Origin: CAVRJC01 sp964505725
GTDB taxonomy: Bacteria > Actinomycetota > Acidimicrobiia > IMCC26256 > DASPTH01
Direction of reading: 5' to 3'
Assembly (NCBI GenBank): GCA_964505725.1
Contig: CAZDJK010000051.1
Coordinates: 1 to 56,623 of the forward strand
Length of the DNA stretch: 56,623 nt
Below, piece after piece: positions 38,573-46,560 of the stretch. The position numbers were made by a program, and so were the translations under genes. The stretch's first letter is position 1. The number at the start of each line of letters is the position of its first letter. Below the pieces are notes generated by a model. That model was given only the letters and a program-made list of their open reading frames with translations. It ran no database searches and was not told the DNA's origin.

Positions 38573-39790
38573 GTGTCGGCGTTGGGCGACAGTAGCAACA
38601 GCGGCGACAGGGGCGACTCGCCGGGCTACGGCGGCGCCTCGGGGTACAGCCAGGTGGGCGACCGGTTCGCGTCGTTCGAAGCGCTCCGCGCGACGGGCCC
38701 CGCCATCCGCAACGGCACCAGCGTGGTCACCACGACCCACGAAGCGGCGGAGTGCGTGTTCCGGAACCCGGAGCAGTACTCGTCGAAGTTCGCGCCCATC
38801 GGGCGCGCCTGGCGGCCCCTGATCCCGATCCAGAACGACCCGCCCGAGCACCGCATGTACCGCAAGGCGTTCGACCCGATGTTCTCGCCGCGCGCGATCA
38901 ACCCGCTCGAGCCCGAGATCGCGCGGCTGGTGAACGAGCACATGGACCGGTTCGAGCACCGGGGTGAATGTGTCCTCGACGCCGAGCTGGGGGTCCCGCT
39001 GCCGACCCAGGTGTTCCTCACCCTGATGGGCCTGCCGCTCGCCGACACCGACCTCCTGCTCGAGCTGAAGGACGGCGTGCTGCGACCCGGCTACCGGGAG
39101 GGGATCGACCGCAGCGACGACGCGGCCGTCACCGCCATCGCCGATGAGACGGTGCGCCGCATCTACGAGTACTTCCAGGCGTTCATCGACGAGCGACGCG
39201 CGTCGCGGCGTTCCGACGACGTCATGGGCGAGGTGCTCCGAGCGACCGTCGACGGCCACCGGCTCACCGACGAGGAGATCCTCGACGCCTGCTTCCTGCT
39301 GCTGATCGCGGGGCTCGACACGATCACCAACTCGCTCTCGCTCTTCTACAACCAGCTCGCGCGACGTCCCGACCTGCGCGCTCAGCTCGTCGCCGACCCC
39401 ACGCTCGTCCCCGGCGCGGTCGAGGAGCTCCTGCGGTACGAGACGCCCACACCGATGGTGTTCCGCGTCGCGGTCGCCGACACCGATCTCTGCGGCGTGG
39501 AGGTGAAGGCCGGGGACCAGATCGTCGTCGACCTCGGCGCCGCCGACACCGACCCCGGGTTCTTGGAATGCCCACACGAGCTCCGCTTCGACCGGGCGGC
39601 CAATCCGCACTATGCGTTCAGTGGCGGGATCCACCGCTGCAGCGGTTCGCACCTCGCCCGGCTCGAGCTGCGCGTGACCCTCCGGGAGTGGCACCGGCGC
39701 ATCCCCGACTACTGGTTGAAGCCCGGCACCGAACCGACCTGGCCGCCGGGCCTGCGGTCGGTCGAGAACCTGGAGCTGCAGTGGCGCTGA
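38573..39790 (+). CDS. Cytochrome P450
   Basis: A 405-residue bacterial P450. The haem loop is FSGGIHRCSG with Cys356, the ExxR is VEELLRYETP, and the I-helix is FLLLIAGLDTITNS (a classic AGxDT oxygen-activating site). Substrate-side pattern NDPPEHRMYRKAFDPMFSPR matches class I P450s that act on terpenoids or sterols. It should hydroxylate or epoxidise a hydrophobic substrate; no ferredoxin or reductase gene is next to it. GTG at 38573 was chosen as the first start after the repeats; GTG at 38537 adds 12 residues. It overlaps the next gene by 10 bases. Confidence 0.93.
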   Translation: MSALGDSSNSGDRGDSPGYGGASGYSQVGDRFASFEALRATGPAIRNGTSVVTTTHEAAECVFRNPEQYSSKFAPIGRAWRPLIPIQNDPPEHRMYRKAFDPMFSPRAINPLEPEIARLVNEHMDRFEHRGECVLDAELGVPLPTQVFLTLMGLPLADTDLLLELKDGVLRPGYREGIDRSDDAAVTAIADETVRRIYEYFQAFIDERRASRRSDDVMGEVLRATVDGHRLTDEEILDACFLLLIAGLDTITNSLSLFYNQLARRPDLRAQLVADPTLVPGAVEELLRYETPTPMVFRVAVADTDLCGVEVKAGDQIVVDLGAADTDPGFLECPHELRFDRAANPHYAFSGGIHRCSGSHLARLELRVTLREWHRRIPDYWLKPGTEPTWPPGLRSVENLELQWR

Positions 39791-40857
39791 GCGATCTCTC
39801 GTCCGGCCTGCCGGGGTCGCGCGAGCAGGTCGCGCAGACGCAGCCCGACATCCCGTTCTGGGCCGAGAACATGATGTTCGCCCTGTACGACCCCGAGTCG
39901 TCGATCGCGCTGATGTTCCACCTCGGCTCGCGTCCCGACGACTGGACCATGTGGCACGACCAGGCGTACGTGGTGCTCCCGCCCGAGCACCTGCCCGACG
40001 CGGGCGGCGTGGCGTGGATGTGGGCGTACCATCGCACCGCGCCCGAGCGCCGTCCCGCGGGTTCGAACCTGGCCTTCTCGTGCGTCGAGCCGTTCGCGCG
40101 TTGGCGCGTGACGTTCGACGGCTACATGCTCGTGACCCCGAACGCGGAGATGGTCGAAGGCATCGCGCGCGAGGGCAACCACCAGAAGATGGTGATCGAC
40201 CTCGACGTCGAGATGGTCACACCTGCGTTCGACCTCGCGGCGGCCGCGGCGCGACCGCGAGCGCACGGGTCGTGGGAGGCCCAGGGGTGGGCCGACACCC
40301 ACTACCAGCAGCTCTACCGCGCGACCGGATCCGTGGTGGTGGGTGCCGACACGGTCGACTTCCTCGGCTACGGCTGGCGGGACCACTCCACCGGCCGACG
40401 CGGCGGCGCGCCGCGCGAGGGTGTCGCGTCGTGGGGTGGCCACTGCACGACGGCGGCGGTGTACCCGGAGAGCGGGCGGGCGTGGAGCTTCTCCCGTTAC
40501 TGGCAGCCCGACGGCCGGATCAGCCTCGAAGCGGGCTACGTCGTCGACGAGCAGGGCGTCATGCACGCTGCGGGCGTCGCCGAGGGCCCCCGCCTCCGCG
40601 AGGTCGTGCTCGTCGACGAGAAGCTGGCGGTCGCGATGGAGTGGGACGGCGGATCGCTGCGCACCTCCATCCGCACCGAGCGGACGCTCCTCATGGCGAT
40701 GGCCAAGGGCATGGTGGTCGGCGTCGACCGCTCGGGCCCGGGCATGGTGTACGCGATCAACCACGGGCCCGCCGAATGGGACGGCGAGACCGGCACCGTG
40801 TACGTCGAGCGGTCCGACATGCTCAACCTCCTCGCGCCCGAGCTGCACGTTGACTGA
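39781..40857 (+). CDS. Uncharacterised beta-rich protein in the P450 operon
   Basis: A 358-residue protein without signal peptide, dominated by beta strands: ENMMFALYDPESSIALMFHLG, NLAFSCVEPFARWRVTFDGYML, then HGSWEAQGWADTHYQQLYRATGSV and LGYGWRDHSTGRRGG. The layout resembles AttH/hydroxyneurosporene-synthase-like lipocalin proteins or the DUF7064/7065 group, but the match is not certain. It may bind or transform the P450's hydrophobic substrate. The GTG at 39781 overlaps the P450 stop by 10 bases. Confidence 0.65.
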   Translation: MALSDLSSGLPGSREQVAQTQPDIPFWAENMMFALYDPESSIALMFHLGSRPDDWTMWHDQAYVVLPPEHLPDAGGVAWMWAYHRTAPERRPAGSNLAFSCVEPFARWRVTFDGYMLVTPNAEMVEGIAREGNHQKMVIDLDVEMVTPAFDLAAAAARPRAHGSWEAQGWADTHYQQLYRATGSVVVGADTVDFLGYGWRDHSTGRRGGAPREGVASWGGHCTTAAVYPESGRAWSFSRYWQPDGRISLEAGYVVDEQGVMHAAGVAEGPRLREVVLVDEKLAVAMEWDGGSLRTSIRTERTLLMAMAKGMVVGVDRSGPGMVYAINHGPAEWDGETGTVYVERSDMLNLLAPELHVD

Positions 40858-41929
40858 CGAACCGACCGTCGGCGGGATCCCCCTGAAGGGCACGGCGCGC
40901 GACCTCGACCACGTGCGCGGCGTGATGGCGTCGTGGCTCGCCCCCCGCGTGGCCGCTTCGAGCGCGCTCTCGGTCTCGCCGGTGACGACACCCGGCGGCA
41001 GCGGGGTCGCCAACGAGACGCTGCTCTTCGACGCGACCTGGAGCAGTGGCGGCCGCGAGCACACGAGGGGATTCGTCATCCGGGTCGCGAGCGCGCGCAC
41101 GCTCTACCTCGACGCCGACATCGAGGTGCACGCGAAGATCTATGAAGCCCTGGCCGACGTGCCGGACGTGCCGGTGCCCCACGTCTACGGCTACGAGGGC
41201 GACCCCGCGCTGCTCGGCGCGCCGTTCTTCGTCATGGAGCGCATCCGCGGGCAGGTGCCGGGCGACACCCCGCCCTGGTCGACGGCGGGATTCATGGTCG
41301 ACGCCGACCCCCGGGCGCGTCGGGCGATGTGGGAGGACGCGGTGCACGTGCTCGCGGCGCTGCACCGGGTGGACGTGTCGCGGTTCCCCTTCCTGGCCCC
41401 ACCGGCGGGCACGAGCGGCCTCGCCGACCACGTCGGGCTGTGGCGACGCTCGCTCGACGCCGCGACCGCGGACAAGCGCCACGACGTGCTCGAGCACGGG
41501 TACGCGTGGCTCGTGGCCAACCTGCCCGCGCCCGCGCCGACCGGGTTCTCGTGGGGCGACGCCCGGTTCGCGAACATCATGTTCCGCGACAACCGGGTCG
41601 TGTCGGTGTTCGACTGGGACACCGCGTCGCTCGCCGGCGCCGAGGCCGACCTCGCCTGGTGGCGGTTCATGGACGGAGGCGCCTCCGTGCTCGAGGGCAT
41701 CGGGTCGCCCGACGAGCTCGTGACCCGGTGGGAGGCGGAGACCGGCCGCCGCGTGCAGCACCTGGAATGGCACGAGATCTTCACGACGTTCCGGCTCGGC
41801 TGCATCATGCTGCGCCTGTTCGCCAACATGGCCGCCGACGGCCTCATGGCACCCGACGTCGCGATGCAGCAGGGCCGCGAGAGCGGTCCCGCCCTCGCCC
41901 TGGCCGCTCAGCTCGATGCCGTCACCTGA
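40850..41929 (+). CDS. APH-like phosphotransferase family protein
   Basis: A 359-residue kinase-like protein of the aminoglycoside-phosphotransferase fold, ACAD11 N-terminal-like. It has SPVTTPGGSGVANETLLFDATW (glycine-rich loop), LRGQVPGDTPP, and the catalytic FSWGDARFANIMF and VFDWDTASLA, the two aspartates of the Brenner and metal motifs. The usual HGD reads WGD, as in other members with WGDxRxxN. It may phosphorylate a hydroxylated product, such as a 4-hydroxyacyl substrate. TTG at 40850 overlaps the previous stop by 8 bases; the next gene overlaps its end by 14. Confidence 0.82.
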   Translation: MTDEPTVGGIPLKGTARDLDHVRGVMASWLAPRVAASSALSVSPVTTPGGSGVANETLLFDATWSSGGREHTRGFVIRVASARTLYLDADIEVHAKIYEALADVPDVPVPHVYGYEGDPALLGAPFFVMERIRGQVPGDTPPWSTAGFMVDADPRARRAMWEDAVHVLAALHRVDVSRFPFLAPPAGTSGLADHVGLWRRSLDAATADKRHDVLEHGYAWLVANLPAPAPTGFSWGDARFANIMFRDNRVVSVFDWDTASLAGAEADLAWWRFMDGGASVLEGIGSPDELVTRWEAETGRRVQHLEWHEIFTTFRLGCIMLRLFANMAADGLMAPDVAMQQGRESGPALALAAQLDAVT

Positions 41930-43091
41930 ACCCGGGGCGGCGCCGGCCGTCGAGCCGTTCGAGGTCCGCGTCGCCGACGACGTCGTCGCCGACCTGCGTG
42001 AACGCCTCGGCCGGGTCCGGTGGCCGGACCAGATCGACGGCACCGGGTGGGACTACGGCACGCCCCGCGACCTGGTCCAGGAGCTGTGCGAGCACTGGTG
42101 CGACCGGTTCGACTGGCGGGCGTTCGAGGCGCGCCACAACCGCTTCCCGCAGTACACGACCACCGTCGACGGGCAGCGCCTGCACTTCGTGCACGCGCGG
42201 TCACCGGAACCGGGCGCGCGGCCGCTCCTCATGACCCACGGCTGGCCCGGCTCCTACACCGAGTTCCTCGACGTGATCGGGCCGCTCTCGGACCCGGTCG
42301 CGCACGGCGGGGATCCCGCCGACGCGTTCCACGTGGTCGCGCCATCGCTCCCCGGCTACGGGTTCTCGGGCCCGACCCGGGAGCGGGGGTGGGACATCCA
42401 CCGGACCGCACGCGCATTCGGCGACCTGATGGCCGGGCTCGGATACGAGCGCTTCTTCGCCCAGGGCGGCGACTGGGGCGCGCTGATGACCACGAGCCTC
42501 GCCGGCCAGCAACCCGAGCGGACGGCCGCGATCCACGTGACGATCCTGCGCGCCGGGCCGCCCGAGGGCGCGGAAGGATCCGAGCTCACCGATGCCGACC
42601 ACGACGCGCTCGCGGACATGGCCGACTTCCAGGCGAACGAGACCGGTTACCAGGCCATACAGGGCACCAAGCCCCAGACCCTCGCCTACGGGCTGACCGA
42701 CTCCCCCGCGGGCTTGGCGGCGTGGATCGTGGAGAAGTTCCGCAAGTGGAGCGACTGCGACGGCGACCCGCGGAACCGCTTCACCCTCGATCGGTTGCTC
42801 GACAACATCTCCGTCTACTGGGTCGGCGGCACCATCAACGCTTCGACGCGCATGTACTACGAGAGCTTCGGGCCCGGCCGGGCCACCACTCCGCCGCCGG
42901 TCACCGTGCCCGTCGGCTACACGCGCTATCCACGCGAGATCTACCGCGTCCCGCGCGCGTGGGCCGAGCACGAGTACGACATCTTCCACTGGCGCGAGAT
43001 GCCCGAGGGTGGGCACTTCGCGGCGATGGAGGTACCCGAGCTGTTCGTCGGCGACATCCGCACCTGCTTCCACGGCCGTTCGGTCGGCTGA
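41916..43091 (+). CDS. Epoxide hydrolase, alpha/beta hydrolase fold with N-terminal EHN domain
   Basis: A 391-residue epoxide hydrolase of the microsomal type with the EHN domain in the first about 100 residues (FEVRVADDVVADLRERLGRVRWPDQ). The nucleophile is Asp186 in GGDWGA, the oxyanion hole HGWPGS is at 108-113, and the catalytic His is His367 in EGGHFAAMEVP. It should open epoxides to diols. ATG at 41916 overlaps the kinase gene by 14 bases. It closes the operon P450-unknown-kinase-EH, which reads as epoxidation or hydroxylation followed by hydration. Confidence 0.93.
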   Translation: MPSPEPGAAPAVEPFEVRVADDVVADLRERLGRVRWPDQIDGTGWDYGTPRDLVQELCEHWCDRFDWRAFEARHNRFPQYTTTVDGQRLHFVHARSPEPGARPLLMTHGWPGSYTEFLDVIGPLSDPVAHGGDPADAFHVVAPSLPGYGFSGPTRERGWDIHRTARAFGDLMAGLGYERFFAQGGDWGALMTTSLAGQQPERTAAIHVTILRAGPPEGAEGSELTDADHDALADMADFQANETGYQAIQGTKPQTLAYGLTDSPAGLAAWIVEKFRKWSDCDGDPRNRFTLDRLLDNISVYWVGGTINASTRMYYESFGPGRATTPPPVTVPVGYTRYPREIYRVPRAWAEHEYDIFHWREMPEGGHFAAMEVPELFVGDIRTCFHGRSVG

Positions 43092-43116
43092 GAGGCAGCC
43101 GGCAGGCGACGACGCG

Positions 43117-43542
43117 CTACGAGGCCCGCGCGAGCGCGGCGTCGATCCACGCTTCGAGCGCGTCGGCGCCGCGTGCCCCGACCGCGCGGTCGAGCAACCG
43201 GCCCTCACGGAAGAGCAACAGCGTGGGGATGCCCTGCACGCCGAAGCGCGCCGAGACGCCCGGATGGTCGTCGACGTTGACCTTCACCAGCTTCAACCGC
43301 CCCGACCGCCGGGTCGCGATGGCCTCGAGCGCGGGGGAGATCATGCGGCACGGCCCGCACCACGGCGCCCAGAGGTCGACCACCACGGGCAACGGAGACG
43401 CCTCGACCACGGCGGCGAAATCGGTCTCGCCCGAGTCGGCCATCCACGGCAGGTCGTGCTTGCAGTGCGCACAGCGCGGCCGGCCGGTGGCGGCCGCGGG
43501 CACCCGGCTGCGCCGTCCACAGTTGGGGCACTCGACGATCAT
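43117..43542 (-). CDS. Thioredoxin with N-terminal zinc-ribbon (Trx2/TrxC type)
   Basis: A 141-residue thioredoxin whose redox site is WCGPC (61-65), within VVVDLWAPWCGPCRMISP. The N-terminal zinc ribbon uses Cys5, Cys8, Cys24 and Cys27, the arrangement of TrxC/Trx2 proteins. Later GVQGIPTLLLFREGRL has the cis-Pro loop. It reduces disulfides in the cytosol. It converges with the epoxide hydrolase, 25 bases from its stop. ATG at 43542. Confidence 0.93.
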   Translation of the reverse strand: MIVECPNCGRRSRVPAAATGRPRCAHCKHDLPWMADSGETDFAAVVEASPLPVVVDLWAPWCGPCRMISPALEAIATRRSGRLKLVKVNVDDHPGVSARFGVQGIPTLLLFREGRLLDRAVGARGADALEAWIDAALARAS

Positions 43543-43658
43543 CGCAACGACTCCGGCATGCGGCGCTCCGCGACGGTGGCGGGCGGACGTTCCGACGGTA
43601 CGACCCGGTCCCGCCGCGTGCCAGCCCGCGGCCCACGCCCGCGGGCCCTCGGTCCCCG

Positions 43659-43664
43659 TAGGCT
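43659..43664 (+). promoter_or_regulatory. -10 element TAGGCT of a leaderless transcript
   Basis: TAGGCT is followed by 7 bases (CCCGGGC) and the GTG at 43672. This TANNNT-N7-GTG spacing is the standard for leaderless mRNAs in actinobacteria. No Shine-Dalgarno is present. Confidence 0.55.
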
Positions 43665-43671
43665 CCCGGGC

Positions 43672-44397
43672 GTGGAGTACGGCTCGTACATCGACGCGAT
43701 CCGCGAGAACGTCACGTTGCTCGTCGACGCGGCGGAGCTGGCCGGGCTGGCGGCCGCGGTGCCGACGTGCCCCGGATGGACGGTCGACGACCTGCTCGTG
43801 CACGTCGCGAGCGAGGCGTACGCCCGCATCGTCCGGAGTCATTCGACGGAACGGCCGGACGCGTCGGTGTTCAGCGCGATCCCGCCACCCGGTGACCGCT
43901 TCCAGCGCGCCCGCGACTTCGGCCACGACCTCGCCGACGCGCTCGAGGAGACGCCGGAGGACACGCCGGTGTGGACGTTCGCCGGACCGGGCACCGCAGC
44001 GTACTGGGCCCGCCGAGGCGCGCACGAGATGGTGATCCACCGCTGCGACGCCGAGATCGCCAACGGATCGCTCGGGCCGATCGACGCCGACCTCGCCGCC
44101 GACGGGGTCGACGAGTTCTTCGACCTGGCCCGCGACCGCCTGGCCTCGCGGCTGACCGGCCACGGCGAGACGCTGCACTTCCACTGCACCGATCGCGACG
44201 TCGAGTGGCTGGCGACGCTGACGCCGAAGGGCCTCGCCCTGCGACCCGAGCACGCGAAGGGTGACGTCGCGGTACGCGCTCCGGCCGACGTGATGATGCT
44301 CCTGCTCTGGCACCGCGAGCCCGGGGACGGACTCGAGCTCGAGGTCTTCGGCGACGTCGAGCTCCTCGAGCGCTGGGAGCGGAACACCGCCGTCTGA
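43672..44397 (+). CDS. TIGR03083-type maleylpyruvate isomerase/mycothiol-dependent DinB-like protein
   Basis: A 241-residue DinB-fold protein of the actinobacterial maleylpyruvate isomerase (MDMPI) type. It has AAVPTCPGWTVDDLLVHVASEAYARI (the typical CPGWTVxDLLxHV metal-site helix), RRGAHEMVIHRCDAE (second set of ligands) and VAVRAPADVMMLLLWHRE. Mycothiol- or metal-dependent isomerase or transferase activity is likely; the substrate is unknown. The GTG start lies at the leaderless position behind TAGGCT. It is divergent from the thioredoxin gene by 129 bases. Confidence 0.87.
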   Translation: MEYGSYIDAIRENVTLLVDAAELAGLAAAVPTCPGWTVDDLLVHVASEAYARIVRSHSTERPDASVFSAIPPPGDRFQRARDFGHDLADALEETPEDTPVWTFAGPGTAAYWARRGAHEMVIHRCDAEIANGSLGPIDADLAADGVDEFFDLARDRLASRLTGHGETLHFHCTDRDVEWLATLTPKGLALRPEHAKGDVAVRAPADVMMLLLWHREPGDGLELEVFGDVELLERWERNTAV

Positions 44398-44403
44398 ACG
44401 TCG

Positions 44404-44838
44404 CTAGGTGTCGTGGGCGACGAGGCCCAGCTGCTCGTAGAGCTCGAGCTCGTCCCAGTACTGCCGCAGCGAGCAGATGCGATCCTCGCGGAACTCGGCG
44501 ACGGTGACGCCGTGCACGACGACGCGGAGCCCGGTCGGTTCGATCAGCGCCCCGGCCGCGACTGCCAGCGGCCCGGTGTGCGTCATCGACACCGTCCATT
44601 CGCCGCACGCGAAGTCACCGCCGACCTCGAGTGGTGCGACGTCGAGCTCGACGGACGAGAACGCCTCGTCGCGATCCTCGAGCGCCGCGACCAGCTCGGC
44701 CGACGACGTGGTCGAGAGGGCCGGCGTCCAGGCTCGCACGTCGTCGACACAGAGCTCGCGGATCGTCCGCTCGTCGCGCTCGACCCCCGCGTGGAGCGCG
44801 CGCACCAGGATCGCGGCGCGGCGCGCGCCCGATGTCAC
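44404..44838 (-). CDS. SnoaL-like protein
   Basis: A 144-residue cone-shaped SnoaL/NTF2-like fold: RRAAILVRALHAGVERDERTIRELCVDDVRAWTP, then GDFACGEWTVSMTHTGPL and VVVHGVTVAEFREDRICSLRQYWDELELYEQLG. These are limonene-epoxide-hydrolase-like or nuclear-transport-factor-like proteins; no catalytic set is evident. Its GTG shares GTGA with the SHOCT gene stop. Confidence 0.8.
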   Translation of the reverse strand: MTSGARRAAILVRALHAGVERDERTIRELCVDDVRAWTPALSTTSSAELVAALEDRDEAFSSVELDVAPLEVGGDFACGEWTVSMTHTGPLAVAAGALIEPTGLRVVVHGVTVAEFREDRICSLRQYWDELELYEQLGLVAHDT

Positions 44839-45107
44839 GTCGATCCGTCCTCGGTGCCGAGCAACCTTCGCTTCAGCTCGGCGAACTCGGCATCGGTGAG
44901 CACGCCCGATTCGTGGAGCTCGCCGATCCGCGCCAGGTCGTCGAGCGGATCGCGGGCGGCAGGCCCGGAGTCAGGCGGCGCGGCGGCGACGCGGCGGGTC
45001 GACGCATAGGCGAGCTGCAGCTGCTGGTTGTACGCGTCCTGCTGGTCGCGACCCCTCGGGAGCGCGTACGGCATCCACGTCTGGCGCGGTCGGAGGAGGA
45101 AGAGCAT
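44835..45107 (-). CDS. SHOCT domain protein
   Basis: A 90-residue protein with the SHOCT (short C-terminal) domain: DPLDDLARIGELHESGVLTDAEFAELKRRLLG. The first 40 residues (TWMPYALPRGRDQQDAYNQQLQLAYAS) are low-complexity and basic-polar. SHOCT proteins often assemble oligomers or bind nucleic acids or membranes; the role is unknown. It overlaps the SnoaL-like gene (GTGA) and starts 3 bases after the binding-protein gene stop, so the three make one reverse operon. Confidence 0.85.
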   Translation of the reverse strand: MLFLLRPRQTWMPYALPRGRDQQDAYNQQLQLAYASTRRVAAAPPDSGPAARDPLDDLARIGELHESGVLTDAEFAELKRRLLGTEDGST

Positions 45108-45110
45108 GGG

Positions 45111-46184
45111 TCACTCCCAGGGTTCGAACAGGCCTTCGAACTCGAGCTTCCCGCCGGCGACGCGGCCGTACAGCAACCAGTCGCCGCGGAACATGCCGTG
45201 CTCGTAGGGGGAGCACGCGATGTGCGTCTGCGCGCCGCCGGTGCTGCTCGGCATGAACCGGATCGATTCGAGCCCGGCCTTGAGCCCGGGACCCGAGAGG
45301 ATCGGCGCGCGGAACAGCCCCTCCACCAGCACCCGTGCGGTGTCGTACGCGAGGACGGGGATGGCGTTGGGCCAGAGCGGCGGGTCGGCCCCGTAGCGCG
45401 CGACGAAGCGCTCGTGGAAGCGACGGGTGAGCGGGTTGCGGAGATCGAGCTGGTCGACGCCGACCCAGCCCTCGAACTTGTCGAACCCCATCAGGTAGAA
45501 CATGAACGCGGTGCCCATGATGCGCGGCGGATCCCACGCGAGCTCGTCGAGCGCCTCGCGCAGCAGCCCCTTGGCCGCCAGCATCCCGTAGCCCATGTAC
45601 ACGAGCGCGTCAGGCGCGACCTGTCGCAGGTTGTCGAGATGGTCGGCGAGGCGGTCAGGGCTCTGGCTCACGGTCTCGACCGCGGCGATGGCGACGCCCC
45701 GTCGCCGGCACTCCTGGCGGAAGAACCGGAAGTACTCCTCGCCGTTGGGAGAGATCTCGCTCAACACCGCGACCCGTTCGTGTCCGTTGCGCTTGAGCCA
45801 ACCGACCACGAGCGCGGCGTCTCCGCCGCAGTCGCCGTTGCCGAGACGGAAGCAGTACTCACCCCGGAGCCGCTCGGTGCCGCACCAGCTGACGAGCGGG
45901 ACCTCGAGCTCGTTGGCGAGCGGACCCACCGTGATCGCGTTGTCGGAGCTGTACGCGCCGGCCACGCCGATGCAACCCTCGTCGACGAGAAACCGGAACC
46001 CGTCGGTCGCGTTCTTCGCCGACCCCTCGGGCAGGCCGTTCTCAGGGTGCAGGACGAACTCGTACGGGCGGTCGATCAGTCCCTGCTCGACTGCCTCGTC
46101 GAACGCGAGCCGGTGGATCCGGTCGTACCCGCCGCCGGGTCCGTCGAGCGCCGACCCCAGCCATCCGATCCTGATCGGTTCCAC
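45111..46184 (-). CDS. Peripla_BP_6 (amide/branched-chain amino acid-type) ligand-binding protein without signal peptide
   Basis: A 357-residue type I periplasmic-binding fold: PIRIGWLGSALDGPGGGYDRIHRLAFDEAVEQGL, LHPENGLPEGSAKNATDGFRFLVDEGCIGVAGAYSSDNAITVGPLANELEVPLVSWCGTE, and ALVYMGYGMLAAKGLL. These match the AmiC/UrtA-like Leu/Ile/Val-binding group. The start GTG follows GGAGGCACGCGG and the protein begins at the first fold strand, with no signal peptide or lipobox, so it should stay in the cytoplasm. There is no ABC permease nearby. It probably senses a ligand, as AmiC does, rather than feeding a transporter. Confidence 0.85.
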   Translation of the reverse strand: MEPIRIGWLGSALDGPGGGYDRIHRLAFDEAVEQGLIDRPYEFVLHPENGLPEGSAKNATDGFRFLVDEGCIGVAGAYSSDNAITVGPLANELEVPLVSWCGTERLRGEYCFRLGNGDCGGDAALVVGWLKRNGHERVAVLSEISPNGEEYFRFFRQECRRRGVAIAAVETVSQSPDRLADHLDNLRQVAPDALVYMGYGMLAAKGLLREALDELAWDPPRIMGTAFMFYLMGFDKFEGWVGVDQLDLRNPLTRRFHERFVARYGADPPLWPNAIPVLAYDTARVLVEGLFRAPILSGPGLKAGLESIRFMPSSTGGAQTHIACSPYEHGMFRGDWLLYGRVAGGKLEFEGLFEPWE

Positions 46185-46206
46185 CCGCGTGCCTCCTGCC
46201 GAGCCG

Positions 46207-46254
46207 TCAGCCGCCGCAGATGCAGACGACGACGCGTCGCTGGTACTCGCCCAT
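46207..46254 (-). CDS. 15-residue leader-like ORF
   Basis: MGEYQRRVVVCICGG lies between the 79-residue gene and the ligand-binding protein gene, ending 22 bases before its GTG. It is unusually rich in Val, Ile and Cys codons (VVVCIC), as a branched-chain or cysteine leader peptide would be. No good Shine-Dalgarno and no clear terminator hairpin were seen, so support is weak. Confidence 0.3.
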   Translation of the reverse strand: MGEYQRRVVVCICGG

Positions 46255-46266
46255 CGCGTCGGCTTG

Positions 46267-46506
46267 TCACTCGGTGTCGCGCAGCTTGCGGCGAACCGAC
46301 CGCTCGACGAAGACGGGCACGAAGTCCCTGATCGGAGAGCTCGACCGTCGCTGGAACTCGTCCCGGACCGCGGGCTCGACGTCGGTCGGATCCTCGTGGA
46401 ACTGCTCGGCGAGCACATTGCTCAGCCGGCCGATCTCGACCTCTTCGCGGACGTGTCGCTCGGCTGCGTCGTCGTCGGGCTCGTGCGGGCCCACTGGCTG
46501 GTCCAC
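46267..46506 (-). CDS. Small helical (three-helix bundle dimerisation) protein
   Basis: A 79-residue protein: ERHVREEVEIGRLSNVLAEQFHEDPTDVEPAVRDEFQRRSSSPIRDFVPVFVERSVRRKLRD. The helical spacing and SPIRDFVPVFVERSVRRKL ending are those of the actinobacterial three-helix-bundle dimerisation domain. Many such small proteins occur alone near stress genes. A leaderless start is likely: TACGGT ends 6 bases before the GTG at 46506. Confidence 0.72.
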   Translation of the reverse strand: MDQPVGPHEPDDDAAERHVREEVEIGRLSNVLAEQFHEDPTDVEPAVRDEFQRRSSSPIRDFVPVFVERSVRRKLRDTE

Positions 46507-46512
46507 CGCGAC

Positions 46513-46518
46513 ACCGTA
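46513..46518 (-). promoter_or_regulatory. -10 element TACGGT on the minus strand
   Basis: Read on the minus strand, TACGGT is followed by 6 bases (GTCGCG) and the GTG at 46506. This is close to the leaderless spacing seen at 25954 and 43672. The divergent HAD gene starts 54 bases away. Confidence 0.45.
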
Positions 46519-46560
46519 CGCATACCGTCGTTCGCGCTGTCAAGCAGGCGAGGAGGCGGC

